DNA of 11,635 nt from Symbiodinium natans (lineage: Eukaryota > Sar > Dinophyceae > Suessiales > Symbiodiniaceae): positions 502,501-514,135 of the forward strand of contig CAJNDS010002187.1 of the NCBI GenBank assembly GCA_905221605.1. Reading direction: 5' to 3'. The translations under genes and the position numbers were made by a program. Below the pieces are notes generated by a model that did not search any database, was not told the DNA's origin, and saw nothing but the letters and a program-made list of their open reading frames with translations. Positions 1-6,322 of this stretch are shown here, piece after piece. Numbering within the stretch: position 1 is the stretch's first letter; every line of letters starts with the position of its first letter.

Positions 1-40
1 AGCAAAGCCAGAAGATCTCTGACAAATGCTGTGTGGTTCC

Positions 41-90
41 GGGTTTAGGGTTTAGGGTTTAGGTTTGGGGTTTAGGGTTTAGGGTTTAGG
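41..90 (+). repeat. Interstitial telomeric array, G-rich on + strand
   Basis: About seven TTTAGGG units in head-to-tail order, with one 6-base unit (TTTAGG) and one TTTGGGG variant in the middle. Both edges are abrupt against non-repetitive sequence, so this is an internal array and not a chromosome terminus. Confidence 0.95.
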
Positions 91-442
91 CAGGCCGTTC
101 TCAGGGATCTCAAGGTTCGGTTGCCGTGGCTGTCAAGGAACAAATGGCAATTAGCATCATGAGGAGAATGCGATAAAGGCTAAGAATCATGAATCCGTAC
201 TATCTATCCCGATTGTGGTCTAACAATCCACACCCTTCCGACCCCCTGCCGTTGGGTCGAGAAGAAAGCAATACCTTCTTGATATTGAGTTGGTAAGCTT
301 TCGTTTTTCCAGGGCACCATCAATCCTCTTAAGTGTCCCGAGGTTGACCCTTCTCCCATCCTGCAACGCAAGAATGGTCTTGACCCCCGCCTCCCAAACC
401 CCGAAAACCCTTAAAGGTGTAAGCCGTCTTTCCCAAACCTAG
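91..442. other. Non-coding spacer, single-copy
   Basis: Mixed-composition sequence with no open frame of note and no recognisable RNA gene. It is flanked by a G-rich array on the left and a C-rich array on the right. Towards the right end (about 391-413) are decayed CCCAAAC and AAAACCCTT units that look like the worn fringe of the next array. Confidence 0.6.
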
Positions 443-560
443 ACCCTAAACCCTAAACCCTAAACCCTAAACCCTAAACCCTAAACCCTAAACCCTAAAC
501 CCTAAAACCCTAAAACCCTAAACCCTAAACCCTAAACCCTAAACCCTAAACCCTAAACCC
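443..560 (-). repeat. Interstitial telomeric array, C-rich on + strand
   Basis: About 17 CCCTAAA units, nearly perfect, including two adjacent 8-base CCCTAAAA units at 500-515. The array is inverted relative to the one at 659-777, and the two could pair as long arms of a foldback with a loop of about 98 bp. Confidence 0.97.
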
Positions 561-658
561 CTCCTGCCGGAGGCGTCGGCCGCTGCGAGTCGGAGCATGG
601 ACATCCGGTGCAGCGCTCCGTGGAGCCCGCAGCCTAGAAGCCCTCGAAGCTTGAACAT
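561..658. other. GC-rich spacer between inverted telomeric arrays
   Basis: A 98-bp GC-rich segment without repeats or an open frame of note. It has C-rich telomeric units on the left and G-rich units on the right, so both arrays point outward from it, as on a tiny chromosome. No function is visible. Confidence 0.6.
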
Positions 659-777
659 GGGGGTTAGGGTTTAGGGTTTAGGGTTTAGGGTTTAGGGTTT
701 AGGGTTTAGGCTTTAGGGTTTAGGGTTTAGGGTTTAGGGTTTGGGGTTTAGGGTTTAGGGTTTAGGGTTTGGGGTTG
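659..777 (+). repeat. Interstitial telomeric array, G-rich
   Basis: About 16 to 17 units, mostly perfect TTTAGGG, with a CTTTAGGG interruption near 711 and two TTTGGGG-type variants near 741 and 769. It is the inverted counterpart of 443-560. Confidence 0.97.
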
Positions 778-1145
778 GCTACGTGAGCGATTTGAAAGAC
801 ACGGGTGGTGGACCCTGAAGTGAAGCTCAGACACCAACGCGCAAAAGGCCCCCAAACCCCCCCCTGTCGCGTGCTACCCCGCGCCTGCCCTCGCCGGGGG
901 GGGGCAGTGATACCTCCGAGATCGATTTTCGGGTCTGTCTTTGTGTTGCTGGGTTTCGTTTCCCACCGGGCCATCCTCCACCTGAAACTATCACCCCACC
1001 CCCAAAGGAAGCAGAATGCCCTTGTGCGGGGCTTTCTGGCTTCGGGGTAGTATGTGGTCATGACCAGTTAGTTTATCAGGGGGTTGCATGCTGTTAGCTG
1101 AGGGCAAGGAGCCTTTTCGGTGATTCGATGATTCGGGCTTGGTGA

Positions 1146-1171
1146 AACCCTAAACTCCCTCTTTTAGGGTT
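1146..1171. repeat. Minimal inverted pair of telomeric units (hairpin)
   Basis: AACCCTAAA at 1146-1154 is the exact reverse complement of TTTAGGGTT at 1163-1171, with an 8-nt spacer. It is the smallest example here of a C-rich unit followed by a G-rich unit, and a TTCAGGG-like unit follows directly. Confidence 0.75.
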
Positions 1172-1275
1172 CAGGGTGCTTCGTGCCCGCGCAACTCAGG
1201 CCCCGCCGACGTTGCATCTCACTTTAAGTGTTCGCACGCCTCCTGGTCCCATGCACGCGGGAATGAACTCCTTTT

Positions 1276-1373
1276 CCCGGGTAGGCATGTCCCGGCAAGC
1301 GCCAGCTTATGCGGAATCCCACCGCCATCAGGCCTGCTAGCGCGGGCGCCGCACCCGAGACGGCCTACCCGGG
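1276..1373. repeat. 11-bp perfect inverted repeat, 76-nt spacer
   Basis: CCCGGGTAGGC at 1276-1286 and GCCTACCCGGG at 1363-1373 are exact reverse complements. A few further bases inside the arms can pair with gaps. One such match could arise by chance in a GC-rich window of this size, so a structured RNA or element end is only a possibility. Confidence 0.55.
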
Positions 1374-1713
1374 CGTTGATCTTTCAATAGTCAACCCGAG
1401 GGGTTCCTTGATTTCAAGACACTGCGAGAGAGCCCTGCCAGAGCGCAGTTGACCTTGTGCGTCTCTCTATTATGACCTCTCTGCTGTACCATGGCCCACG
1501 GGCCCCGGTCCTATTGATTTGGTGTGAGTAAGGTTGAGGGTATAGAGTAAAGGGTTTAACTTGTCAAGCTCTTTAAGCCCGAATGCCCTAGAAACAAAAA
1601 CCGTACATCGTTCATGCCTCCGAAGCTCCGGCCACTAAGAAGGCGGAGAAAGCGCGAGGCAGACCTCGGCAATTGGTGTTCACCAGAGGTCCGAACTAGT
1701 CCTCATCTGAAAC

Positions 1714-1793
1714 GTTTAGGGTTCAGTTTTTTGTGGGGTTTAGGGCTTGGAGTGTAGGGGCGTGGGGTTTAATTAGGGTTTAGGATTTAGGGC
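1714..1793 (+). repeat. Decayed telomeric array, G-rich
   Basis: Recognisable but diverged units: TTTAGGG, TTCAG, TTTAGGGC, TGTAGGGG, TTAATTAGGG, TTTAGGA and TTTAGGG, with insertions between them. The decay suggests it is older than the near-perfect arrays nearby. Confidence 0.8.
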
Positions 1794-1906
1794 CCGTTTA
1801 GAACTCTATCGGGTTTGGGTTTTTGGTGCGTCTTCCTGTGCAGCGGCAGAACATCTCATGCCCATACGGCGCCGCCACCACTTCAGCTAGGAGGATGGCG
1901 GCATAT

Positions 1907-1960
1907 GGGTTTAGGGTTTAGGGTTTAGGGTTAATTAGGGTTTAGGGTTTAGGGTTTAAG
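1907..1960 (+). repeat. Interstitial telomeric array, G-rich
   Basis: Seven TTTAGGG units interrupted once by a TTAATTA insertion near 1931. The same TTAATTAGGG interruption occurs in the decayed array near 1769, which hints that the two share a source. Confidence 0.93.
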
Positions 1961-2116
1961 GCTTCGGAACGGGCATTCAGCGGGTATGTATTAGGGGCCC
2001 AAAAAACCTCCTACTGCTGGGGATGGGCTCCTATGATAGGGGGATTCTGGACAACCTTTTTTGCAGAATCCTTATGTCTGTGTGGTATGCCTAGTGCTTT
2101 CTTCCTTCTTATGAAG
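1961..2116. other. Non-coding spacer
   Basis: About 155 bp of single-copy sequence with no repeat, open frame or RNA gene that I can support. Confidence 0.55.
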
Positions 2117-2213
2117 TAGGGTTTAGGGTTTAGGGTTTAGGGGTTTAGGGGTTTAGGGGTTTAGGGGTTTAGGGGTTTAGGGGTTTAGGGTTTAGGGTTT
2201 AGGGTTTAGGGTT
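2117..2213 (+). repeat. Telomeric array with a TTTAGGGG block
   Basis: Standard TTTAGGG units flank six consecutive 8-base TTTAGGGG units at 2136-2183. The variant is confined to one uninterrupted run, as expected if a single slipped unit was then amplified. Confidence 0.97.
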
Positions 2214-2365
2214 CCTGAGAACCTCAGAGTTTTGGGGTGGGATAAGGGTTTAGGGGTTGTGGGTTGGGGCTTGTGGGGTTCCCTGAGCCGGAGAGGTTTG
2301 TAGAAGTGCACAGACCCTAACCCTCGAACTACACTGGGTTTCAGGGTGTAGGGTTTAATGTTAGA
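2214..2365 (+). repeat. Decayed telomeric fringe
   Basis: G-rich degenerate units (AGGGTTTAGGGG, TTGTGGG, TTGGGGC, TTTCAGGG, TGTAGGG) are scattered through this stretch, with one C-rich fragment near 2313. A 65-codon minus-strand frame at 2192-2389 is made largely of these units and is not credible as a gene. Confidence 0.6.
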
Positions 2366-2614
2366 CTCCACCCCGGGCAAGCTCAACACGAGACCTGAGG
2401 ATCTATACGGGAGCTAGACCACCGAAAGGATCCGAAAAGGCTTATTTTATCATGCTCCCTTTAGAAGGTTTCGGAGTTCAGCTTTCTTTCACAGGGCTGG
2501 ATGAGAAGGGGGTCGGCTACCCCAGAGATAACTAGGGTTACTTAAGAAAGGCCTAAGCCCCAAGCCGCGAAAACCCTAAACCGAGAAAGTGTGCCTCCTG
2601 CGCGCCTCGGCTGC
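2366..2614. other. Non-coding spacer
   Basis: About 250 bp without a supportable gene. A single AAACCCTAAACC fragment lies at 2571-2582, just before the minisatellite. Confidence 0.55.
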
Positions 2615-2773
2615 AGTAATAGTAGTAATAGTAGTAATAGTAGTAATAGTAGTAATAGTAGTAATAGTAGTAATAGTAGTAATAGTAGTAAGAGTAGTAA
2701 TAGTAGTAATAGTAGTAATAGTAGTAATAGTAGTAATAGTAGTAATAGCAGTAATAGTAGTAATAATAGTAAT
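2615..2773 (+). repeat. 9-bp minisatellite, unit AGTAGTAAT, 17 units
   Basis: After a 6-nt partial unit (2615-2620) there are exactly 17 units of AGTAGTAAT from 2621 to 2773. Only three units deviate: T to G at 2692, T to C at 2749, and AGT to AAT at the start of the last unit (2765-2767). The near-perfect state implies recent expansion. Read as triplets, one + frame is TAG/TAA stops throughout, another gives Ser-Ser-Asn and the third Val-Val-Ile. The apparent hydrophobic and serine/asparagine proteins here are therefore by-products of the repeat. Confidence 0.98.
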
Positions 2774-2859
2774 CTTGTCTCGGCTCTGATAAGCTATCTG
2801 CGTGAAATCCCTACCAGTGCCGGATCCATCGCAGGGGTTCAGGGTTGAAGGTTGACAAG
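2774..2859. other. Short spacer with telomeric fringe
   Basis: Single-copy sequence. Its last third (about 2834-2851) has GGGTTCAGGGTTGAAGG-like decayed units leading into the next array. Confidence 0.5.
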
Positions 2860-2935
2860 TTTTTTTTTAGGGTTTAGGGTTTAGGGTTTAGGGTTTAAGG
2901 TTTAGGGTTTAAGGTTTAGGGTTTAGGGTTTTAGG
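2860..2935 (+). repeat. Telomeric array with alternating TTTAAGG units
   Basis: The array begins with a run of nine T at 2860-2868, then TTTAGGG units among which TTTAAGG appears twice in alternation (about 2894-2914). The alternation suggests a 14-bp two-unit step was duplicated. Confidence 0.93.
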
Positions 2936-3790
2936 CTCTGCGGCTTAGCTTTCGCCCTTTAGTTTCGAGTCTACGCGGCCTCGCAAGGTGTGTGTGAGAT
3001 CCAGTTGCCGGGGGGGGCTTGGCCCCTGTGTGGACGTGCTCCTAAACTGGAAGCCAAGAAATCCGACAAGAAGGTTTAAGGACTTCCGGTCACTACAGTG
3101 AGCACGGAATCGTGGGGCACCGGGCTCAAGTGCCTGCACACGGTAGGATGTGTTGGGGTTCAGTTTTCTCGTCGTTGTTTCGAGACATTGTGAGCAGTCA
3201 GATGCCCTGGCCAGCGGACACAGCCCACAGCCGACCGACGTCTCGGCATCGCTGTGATACCAGAGTCCCCTACAGTCGCGCTGTGGAGTTTACCACAGCG
3301 CCACCATTTAGTGGGAGCTTTAAGACTTAAGATCCGTGGTGGTCCTCACCACCGCAATCATTGTCCAGCCGTGCTCTTGTGCACTAGGGGTCACGAGCGT
3401 TTGGAGCGGGGCGCCAGCGGCGTTTTCCAGTACGGCGCCCCGCGGTCGCAAAAAGAACAGTGGCCTCTCAGATGACACAAAGGGCACGATGCCTCCATGG
3501 GGCGAAGCTCATATGGTTCGTTTTTCAAGCTCTTCTTGCGCTGAGCCTCCTGACTGTGTCGTTCATGTCTGGTTCTCAGATACCGTTTGTCATGGCAAAC
3601 CGAAGGCGAAGGCTCGAAAGGTTCAGGATTTTTCTGGGATCACCAAGATCCTGTGGACACAAGCTTCACGAGTTCGAACACGTGTCGTGCGAGAAAGCTC
3701 AAGCTGTTCGCGCAAACAAACTAAAGCCCCGCGAAGTGAGAGTGCACCCGTCAGGAGGGACACGGCGGTGCGTTCAGATTGGGATTTCTT
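2936..3790. other. Long single-copy spacer with the longest open frames
   Basis: About 855 bp between a G-rich array and a decayed C-rich array, with little telomeric debris inside. It holds the longest open frames of the window and a run of GC-rich hairpins (3278-3443), so it is the best place to look for a transcribed unit. I recognise no domain, splice pattern or RNA family in it. Confidence 0.55.
3278..3443. other. Cluster of GC-rich hairpins (possible structured RNA)
   Basis: Four stem-loops lie in a row. 3278-3286 pairs perfectly with 3293-3301 (9 bp, 6-nt loop AGTTTA). 3338-3343 pairs with 3348-3353 (6 bp, CCTC loop, extendable by a wobble and one pair). GTGC at 3371-3374 pairs with GCAC at 3381-3384. 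3406-3415 pairs perfectly with 3434-3443 (10 bp, 18-nt loop). Each could occur by chance, but the clustering within 166 bp is notable. No covariation or family match can be claimed. Confidence 0.4.
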
Positions 3791-3821
3791 GACCCCTAAA
3801 CCCGGAAACCCTGAGCATTAA
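3336..3821 (+). other. Longest open frame (161 codons), coding status unsupported
   Basis: An ATG-initiated frame of 161 codons, the longest in the window. The predicted product is rich in Ser, Arg and Lys, with basic clusters near residues 40 and 90-95 and in the last third, and shows no motif I recognise. Its last ten codons run into decayed CCCTAAA units, and a second frame is open over most of the same DNA. The hairpin cluster overlaps its start. A length like this can occur without selection in 11.6 kb of mixed-GC DNA. It could be an exon fragment or a chance frame; I favour chance. Confidence 0.12.
3460..3792 (+). other. Overlapping open frame (110 codons) with one hydrophobic segment
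   Basis: A frame nested over the 161-codon frame. Its predicted product has a basic N-terminus (Arg8, Arg10, Lys16), one strongly hydrophobic stretch at about residues 17-38 and an Arg-rich cluster near residues 47-54, a pattern like a single membrane anchor. The stop falls immediately before the decayed telomeric array. I recognise no family. At most one of the two overlapping frames is likely to be real, and nothing in the sequence proves either. Confidence 0.12.
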
Positions 3822-3890
3822 GCCAAATCCCGACATTACCCCTGTAAACCCTGTGAAGCCTAAACCCCTAAACCCTGAACGCTAAACCGA
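3791..3890 (-). repeat. Decayed telomeric array, C-rich
   Basis: Units such as CCCCTAAA, CCCGGAAA, CCCTGAG, CCTGTAAA and CCCTGAAC are separated by unrelated bases, with intact CCCTAAA only in the second half (about 3859-3877). Confidence 0.8.
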
Positions 3891-4025
3891 CACCACACCC
3901 CGAATCTGAAGTCCTCACCTCGGAATCCCTTAGCTCATACCGACCGCAGCACGTTCGACGCCCGGCACTCTCAACCACGCAATCCGTAGATTCTACATGA
4001 ACCCCAGTAATCGCTACACCCCCAG
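3891..4025. other. Short non-coding spacer
   Basis: About 135 bp of C-rich single-copy sequence between two decayed C-rich arrays; nothing else is seen. Confidence 0.5.
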
Positions 4026-4094
4026 GAAACCTTAAACCCTAAACCCTTTAAGCCTAAACCCTGTAACCCTAAACCCTGATCCCCTAAACCCCAC
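4026..4094 (-). repeat. Decayed telomeric array, C-rich
   Basis: Units are CCTTAAA, CCCTAAA, CCCTTTAAG, CCTAAA, CCCTGTAA, CCCTAAA, CCCTGAT and CCCCTAAA. About half the units carry a change. Confidence 0.85.
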
Positions 4095-4173
4095 GCCCTG
4101 GTCAAGATCTTGGTCTCTAGACCCACACAAAAGAGGCGGTGGTCCACCTTGTGAGAGTCTTGTAGTCTTGCCT

Positions 4174-4214
4174 TGGGTTAAATAGGGTAGGGTGCTAGGG
4201 TTTAGGGTTTAGGG
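4174..4214 (+). repeat. Short telomeric array, G-rich
   Basis: GGGTTAAATAGGGTAGGG, then two clean TTTAGGG units near 4200-4213. It lies about 80 bp from the inverted array at 4026-4094. Confidence 0.85.
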
Positions 4215-4340
4215 CTCAAGGATGTTTAAGGGCTTTGGAGTTCTCTTCAGGGTGTATAGAGTTTATGGGGGTTTTGTTGGGTTTGGGGTTTCGGGCTTTG
4301 GCCTAGTTTATTGTCGGGTTCTTGTGGGGGGGCTTCAAGG
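4215..4340 (+). repeat. G-rich, strongly decayed telomeric tract
   Basis: Degenerate G-rich units (GTTTAAGGGC, TTCAGGGTG, GTTTATGGGGG, GGGTTTGGGG, TTTCGGGC) continue from the preceding array. A 61-codon frame at 4222-4407 lies mostly in this tract and reads Gly/Phe/Val-rich, which the repeat explains. Confidence 0.55.
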
Positions 4341-4720
4341 GGGTATTAATGTGAACGAAATACGCGCACCAATTATTTTTCTCTTTTGGTGCGCACTCTT
4401 AATATAACTACGAAGTGAACAAAGTGAATTGAATTATAAATGAACGTAGTGAGTGCATGAATTCAATGAACTTGAGAACGAAGTACCAACATCAGGTTCT
4501 CCAGCTATAACCGTGTAACACCTTGGAATCATGAGCCAGGAAACTAGACCATTGAGCCCTTCGTATTATAGCTGGTTAACCTTCCCAAAGCCCTTAATTT
4601 TAATATTAAATGTAATGGTAAGGACGCAAGGACGCACGCATTCCATTTTGAATATAAAATTTAGGTCTTTTGCCCACAGTTCTAGACCCTTGGATTCATC
4701 ACCCAGTTCTTTCTAGCGGT
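4341..4720. other. AT-rich island
   Basis: Clearly richer in A and T than its surroundings. It contains related copies of an ACGAAGTGAAC-like motif (about 4409, 4444 and 4475), a perfect 9-bp hairpin (4364-4372 with 4386-4394, T-rich 13-nt loop), a 10-bp inverted repeat (4501-4510 with 4566-4575) and a tandem 8-bp duplication AAGGACGC (4620-4635). The 61-codon frame at 4531-4716 shows no recognisable motif. Organelle-derived DNA or an old transposon fragment are possibilities only. Confidence 0.5.
4364..4394. repeat. 9-bp perfect hairpin
   Basis: GCGCACCAA at 4364-4372 and TTGGTGCGC at 4386-4394 are exact reverse complements around a 13-nt pyrimidine-rich loop. There is no clear T-run after it, so nothing marks it as a terminator. 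Confidence 0.6.
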
Positions 4721-4761
4721 TACAGATGATTTCCTCTTCCAAAATCCTGTCTCACGGACCA

Positions 4762-4834
4762 CCCAAGGTTCCCAAATACTCCCTACTACTCCCTAAGGCT
4801 CCCTAAGCTTCCCAAGGTTCCCTAGGTACCCCTA
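4762..4834 (-). repeat. 10-bp-periodic element, copy 1 (minus)
   Basis: Read on the minus strand, this is a chain of related 9- to 11-bp units of the form AGGGARNNTT (for example AGGGAACCTT, AGGGAGCCTT, AGGGAGTATT). The order of unit variants matches the copy at 8847-8920 over about 70 bp, with roughly five substitutions and a few 1-3 base indels by eye. A telomeric array abuts it on the same side in both places. Confidence 0.85.
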
Positions 4835-4948
4835 AACCCTAACCCTAAACCCTAAACCCTCAACCCTCAACCCTCAACCCTAAACCCTGAACCCTGAACC
4901 CTGAACCCTGAACCCTGAACCCTGAACCCTGAACCCTGAACCCTGAAC
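4829..4948 (-). repeat. Telomeric array with CCCTCAA and CCCTGAA blocks
   Basis: From left to right: standard CCCTAAA units, three CCCTCAA units, one CCCTAAA, then nine consecutive CCCTGAA units at 4885-4947. The variants form sharp blocks rather than mixing. Confidence 0.97.
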
Positions 4949-5026
4949 AGAACACCCCATTTCTTTCCCTTTGGGTCTGTGCCTGCAACTCCATCATACA
5001 GGGGTAGGTTGGAACACAGTTTTCGA
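4949..5026. other. Short spacer between inverted arrays
   Basis: 78 bp of single-copy sequence, C-rich telomeric units on the left and G-rich on the right, both pointing outward. Nothing else is visible. Confidence 0.5.
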
Positions 5027-5069
5027 TTTTAGGGTGTAGGATGTAGGATCTAGGGTTTAGGGTTCAGGG
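5027..5069 (+). repeat. Decayed telomeric array, G-rich
   Basis: Units TTTAGGG, TGTAGGA, TGTAGGA, TCTAGGG, TTTAGGG and TTCAGGG: six units with nearly every one substituted, mainly at the second position. Confidence 0.88.
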
Positions 5070-5553
5070 CTTGTTACCCCTAATCCCCCGAATAGAATCC
5101 TTCTTGAGCCATAAACATGTAGTTGCATGAGGGCCCACCCCCAATTCTACCCCCAACATAGATGCGAATGAGTTCTTTTTTTGGCACGCTTGCGATGCGA
5201 CTCCTGACAGGCAGTTTCAACAGCCGAGGTGCACGGCTCTCACACGTTCTCTCTTGAAGGTCACATATGGCCCGATTTATTGGCTTCGGGCTTAGATGCA
5301 AGTCCAAGACAGCGGAGAGAAGATCTCCTAAACCCTAGGAAGCCCTAAGCTACGGCCCCCAAACCTGACACATCCTGATGCAGCTGCAATCTGCATGCCT
5401 TTGCCCCCTCCCTCCATATGAATATGAATGAAGAGAGCTCCTCTACCTTCATTCTTACTGAAAAAAACCTATCTCTTAGTGGGAAATGAAAACGTTCCTC
5501 TGCCACATGGTAGGAAAGCAAAGGGGCGGCATATCCCAAGCCCCAACCTCTTA
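5070..5553. other. Non-coding spacer with a small C-rich telomeric fragment
   Basis: About 480 bp. At 5327-5366 is a worn C-rich fragment (CCTAAACCCTAGG, GCCCTAAGC). Two minus-strand frames, 75 codons (5080-5307) and 64 codons (5345-5539), contain no motif I recognise; neither has context supporting it as a gene. Confidence 0.5.
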
Positions 5554-5592
5554 AGGTTTAGAGTTTAACGATGAGGGTTTACGGTTTGGGGC
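5554..5592 (+). repeat. Worn telomeric fragment, G-rich
   Basis: AAGGTTTAGAGTTTAACG, then AGGGTTTACGG and TTTGGGGC. It is recognisable only by its neighbours. Confidence 0.6.
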
Positions 5593-5831
5593 TAAACCGC
5601 AGAGGGGTGGTGCTTAATCTACAAGTTGCAGTCTTGGCCTTTCTTGCAACCACTGCCAATGTCCGCCGTGTTCATGTGGTCAGTTCCGTGGTAGCTGGGT
5701 ATGTAACCTTAACCATAGAGGCTAACAAGCCTCCAACCATTCTTCTGGCTTTGCGCAGTGTCGAGGTGTCCAGAGCTCAAAGGCCACCTCCTTTTGGTAT
5801 TGAAATCGCTGTTCAAAATTCTACACTCTAA
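5571..5831 (+). other. Open frame of 86 codons, coding status unsupported
   Basis: The frame starts inside a worn G-rich telomeric fragment and stops at the TAA of the first C-rich unit on the far side, so its ends are set by telomeric debris. The predicted product is rich in Val, Leu and Ala with a hydrophobic stretch near residues 13-27 and no recognised motif. A chance frame is the simplest reading. Confidence 0.1.
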
Positions 5832-5885
5832 ACCCCAAGCCCCAAGCACTACGTTGGATGGGCCCTAAACCCTAGACCCTAAACT
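5826..5885 (-). repeat. Decayed telomeric fragments, C-rich
   Basis: CTCTAAACCCCAAGCCCCAAGC at the left, then CCCTAAACCCTAGACCCTAAAC at 5863-5884, separated by about 15 bp of other sequence. Confidence 0.8.
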
Positions 5886-6104
5886 GCATATGGCCGTGGG
5901 CCACCTGCCAACCTGAGTCCCAATTTCCAGATGGTTTAACCCTTATGAACTGACAGTTGCCGAGTAGGGAACGAGGTACTGTATATTCCCCCTGTATATA
6001 CCCGTTAAGGGATTCTATCAGGTACCTATCCTCATACTGCAGGCTAAGTATATGTTCGCTGGGCCAAATCTCGGGTTCTTAATCCCTTCAAGATGTAGAT
6101 CTGT
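5886..6104. other. Non-coding spacer
   Basis: About 220 bp of single-copy sequence. GTATAT at 5981-5986 and ATATAC at 5996-6001 form a small inverted repeat. No gene is seen. Confidence 0.5.
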
Positions 6105-6257
6105 CCCTAAACCCTAAGCCCGAAACCCGAAGCCCTCAACCCTAAACCCCAAACCCCAAACCCCAAACCCCAAACCCCAAACCCCAAACCCCAAACCCCA
6201 AACCCCAAACCCCAAACCCTAAACCCTAAACCCTAAACCCTAAACCCAGACCCTAAT
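6105..6257 (-). repeat. Telomeric array with a ten-unit CCCCAAA block
   Basis: Worn units at the left edge (CCCTAAG, CCCGAAA, CCCGAAG, CCCTCAA, CCCTAAA), then exactly ten CCCCAAA units at 6147-6216, then four CCCTAAA units and a worn right edge. The C for T change removes the in-frame TAA stop from that block. Confidence 0.97.
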
Positions 6258-6322
6258 CCAAGGTTTGGTCTTGAGTCAAAGATCGCGGCAGTGGAACTTC
6301 AGGGCAGAGATCGGTAAAGCTT
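6258..6322. other. Short spacer
   Basis: 65 bp of unrelated sequence between two C-rich arrays. It starts and ends with bases that could be worn telomeric units. Confidence 0.5.

Larger units (their letters stand above)
778..1713. other. Long non-coding spacer (about 0.9 kb)
   Basis: Mostly single-copy sequence of moderate to high GC. Frames of 99 codons (762-1061, minus) and 81 codons (805-1050, plus) overlap each other on opposite strands, are proline- and arginine-rich as expected of GC-rich random sequence, and begin or end in telomeric units; I do not support either as a gene. A G9 tract lies near 896-904. An 11-bp inverted repeat (1276-1286 and 1363-1373) and a tiny telomeric hairpin (1146-1171) are listed separately. 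Confidence 0.6.

Noticed and set aside
762-1061. 99-codon minus-strand and 81-codon plus-strand frames in the GC-rich spacer
   Set aside because: They overlap on opposite strands, begin or end in telomeric units and show only composition-driven Pro/Arg content.
2589-2848. Apparent Val/Ile-rich membrane protein and Ser/Asn-rich protein (plus strand)
   Set aside because: Both are translations of the 9-bp minisatellite in different frames; the period and composition are fully explained by the repeat.
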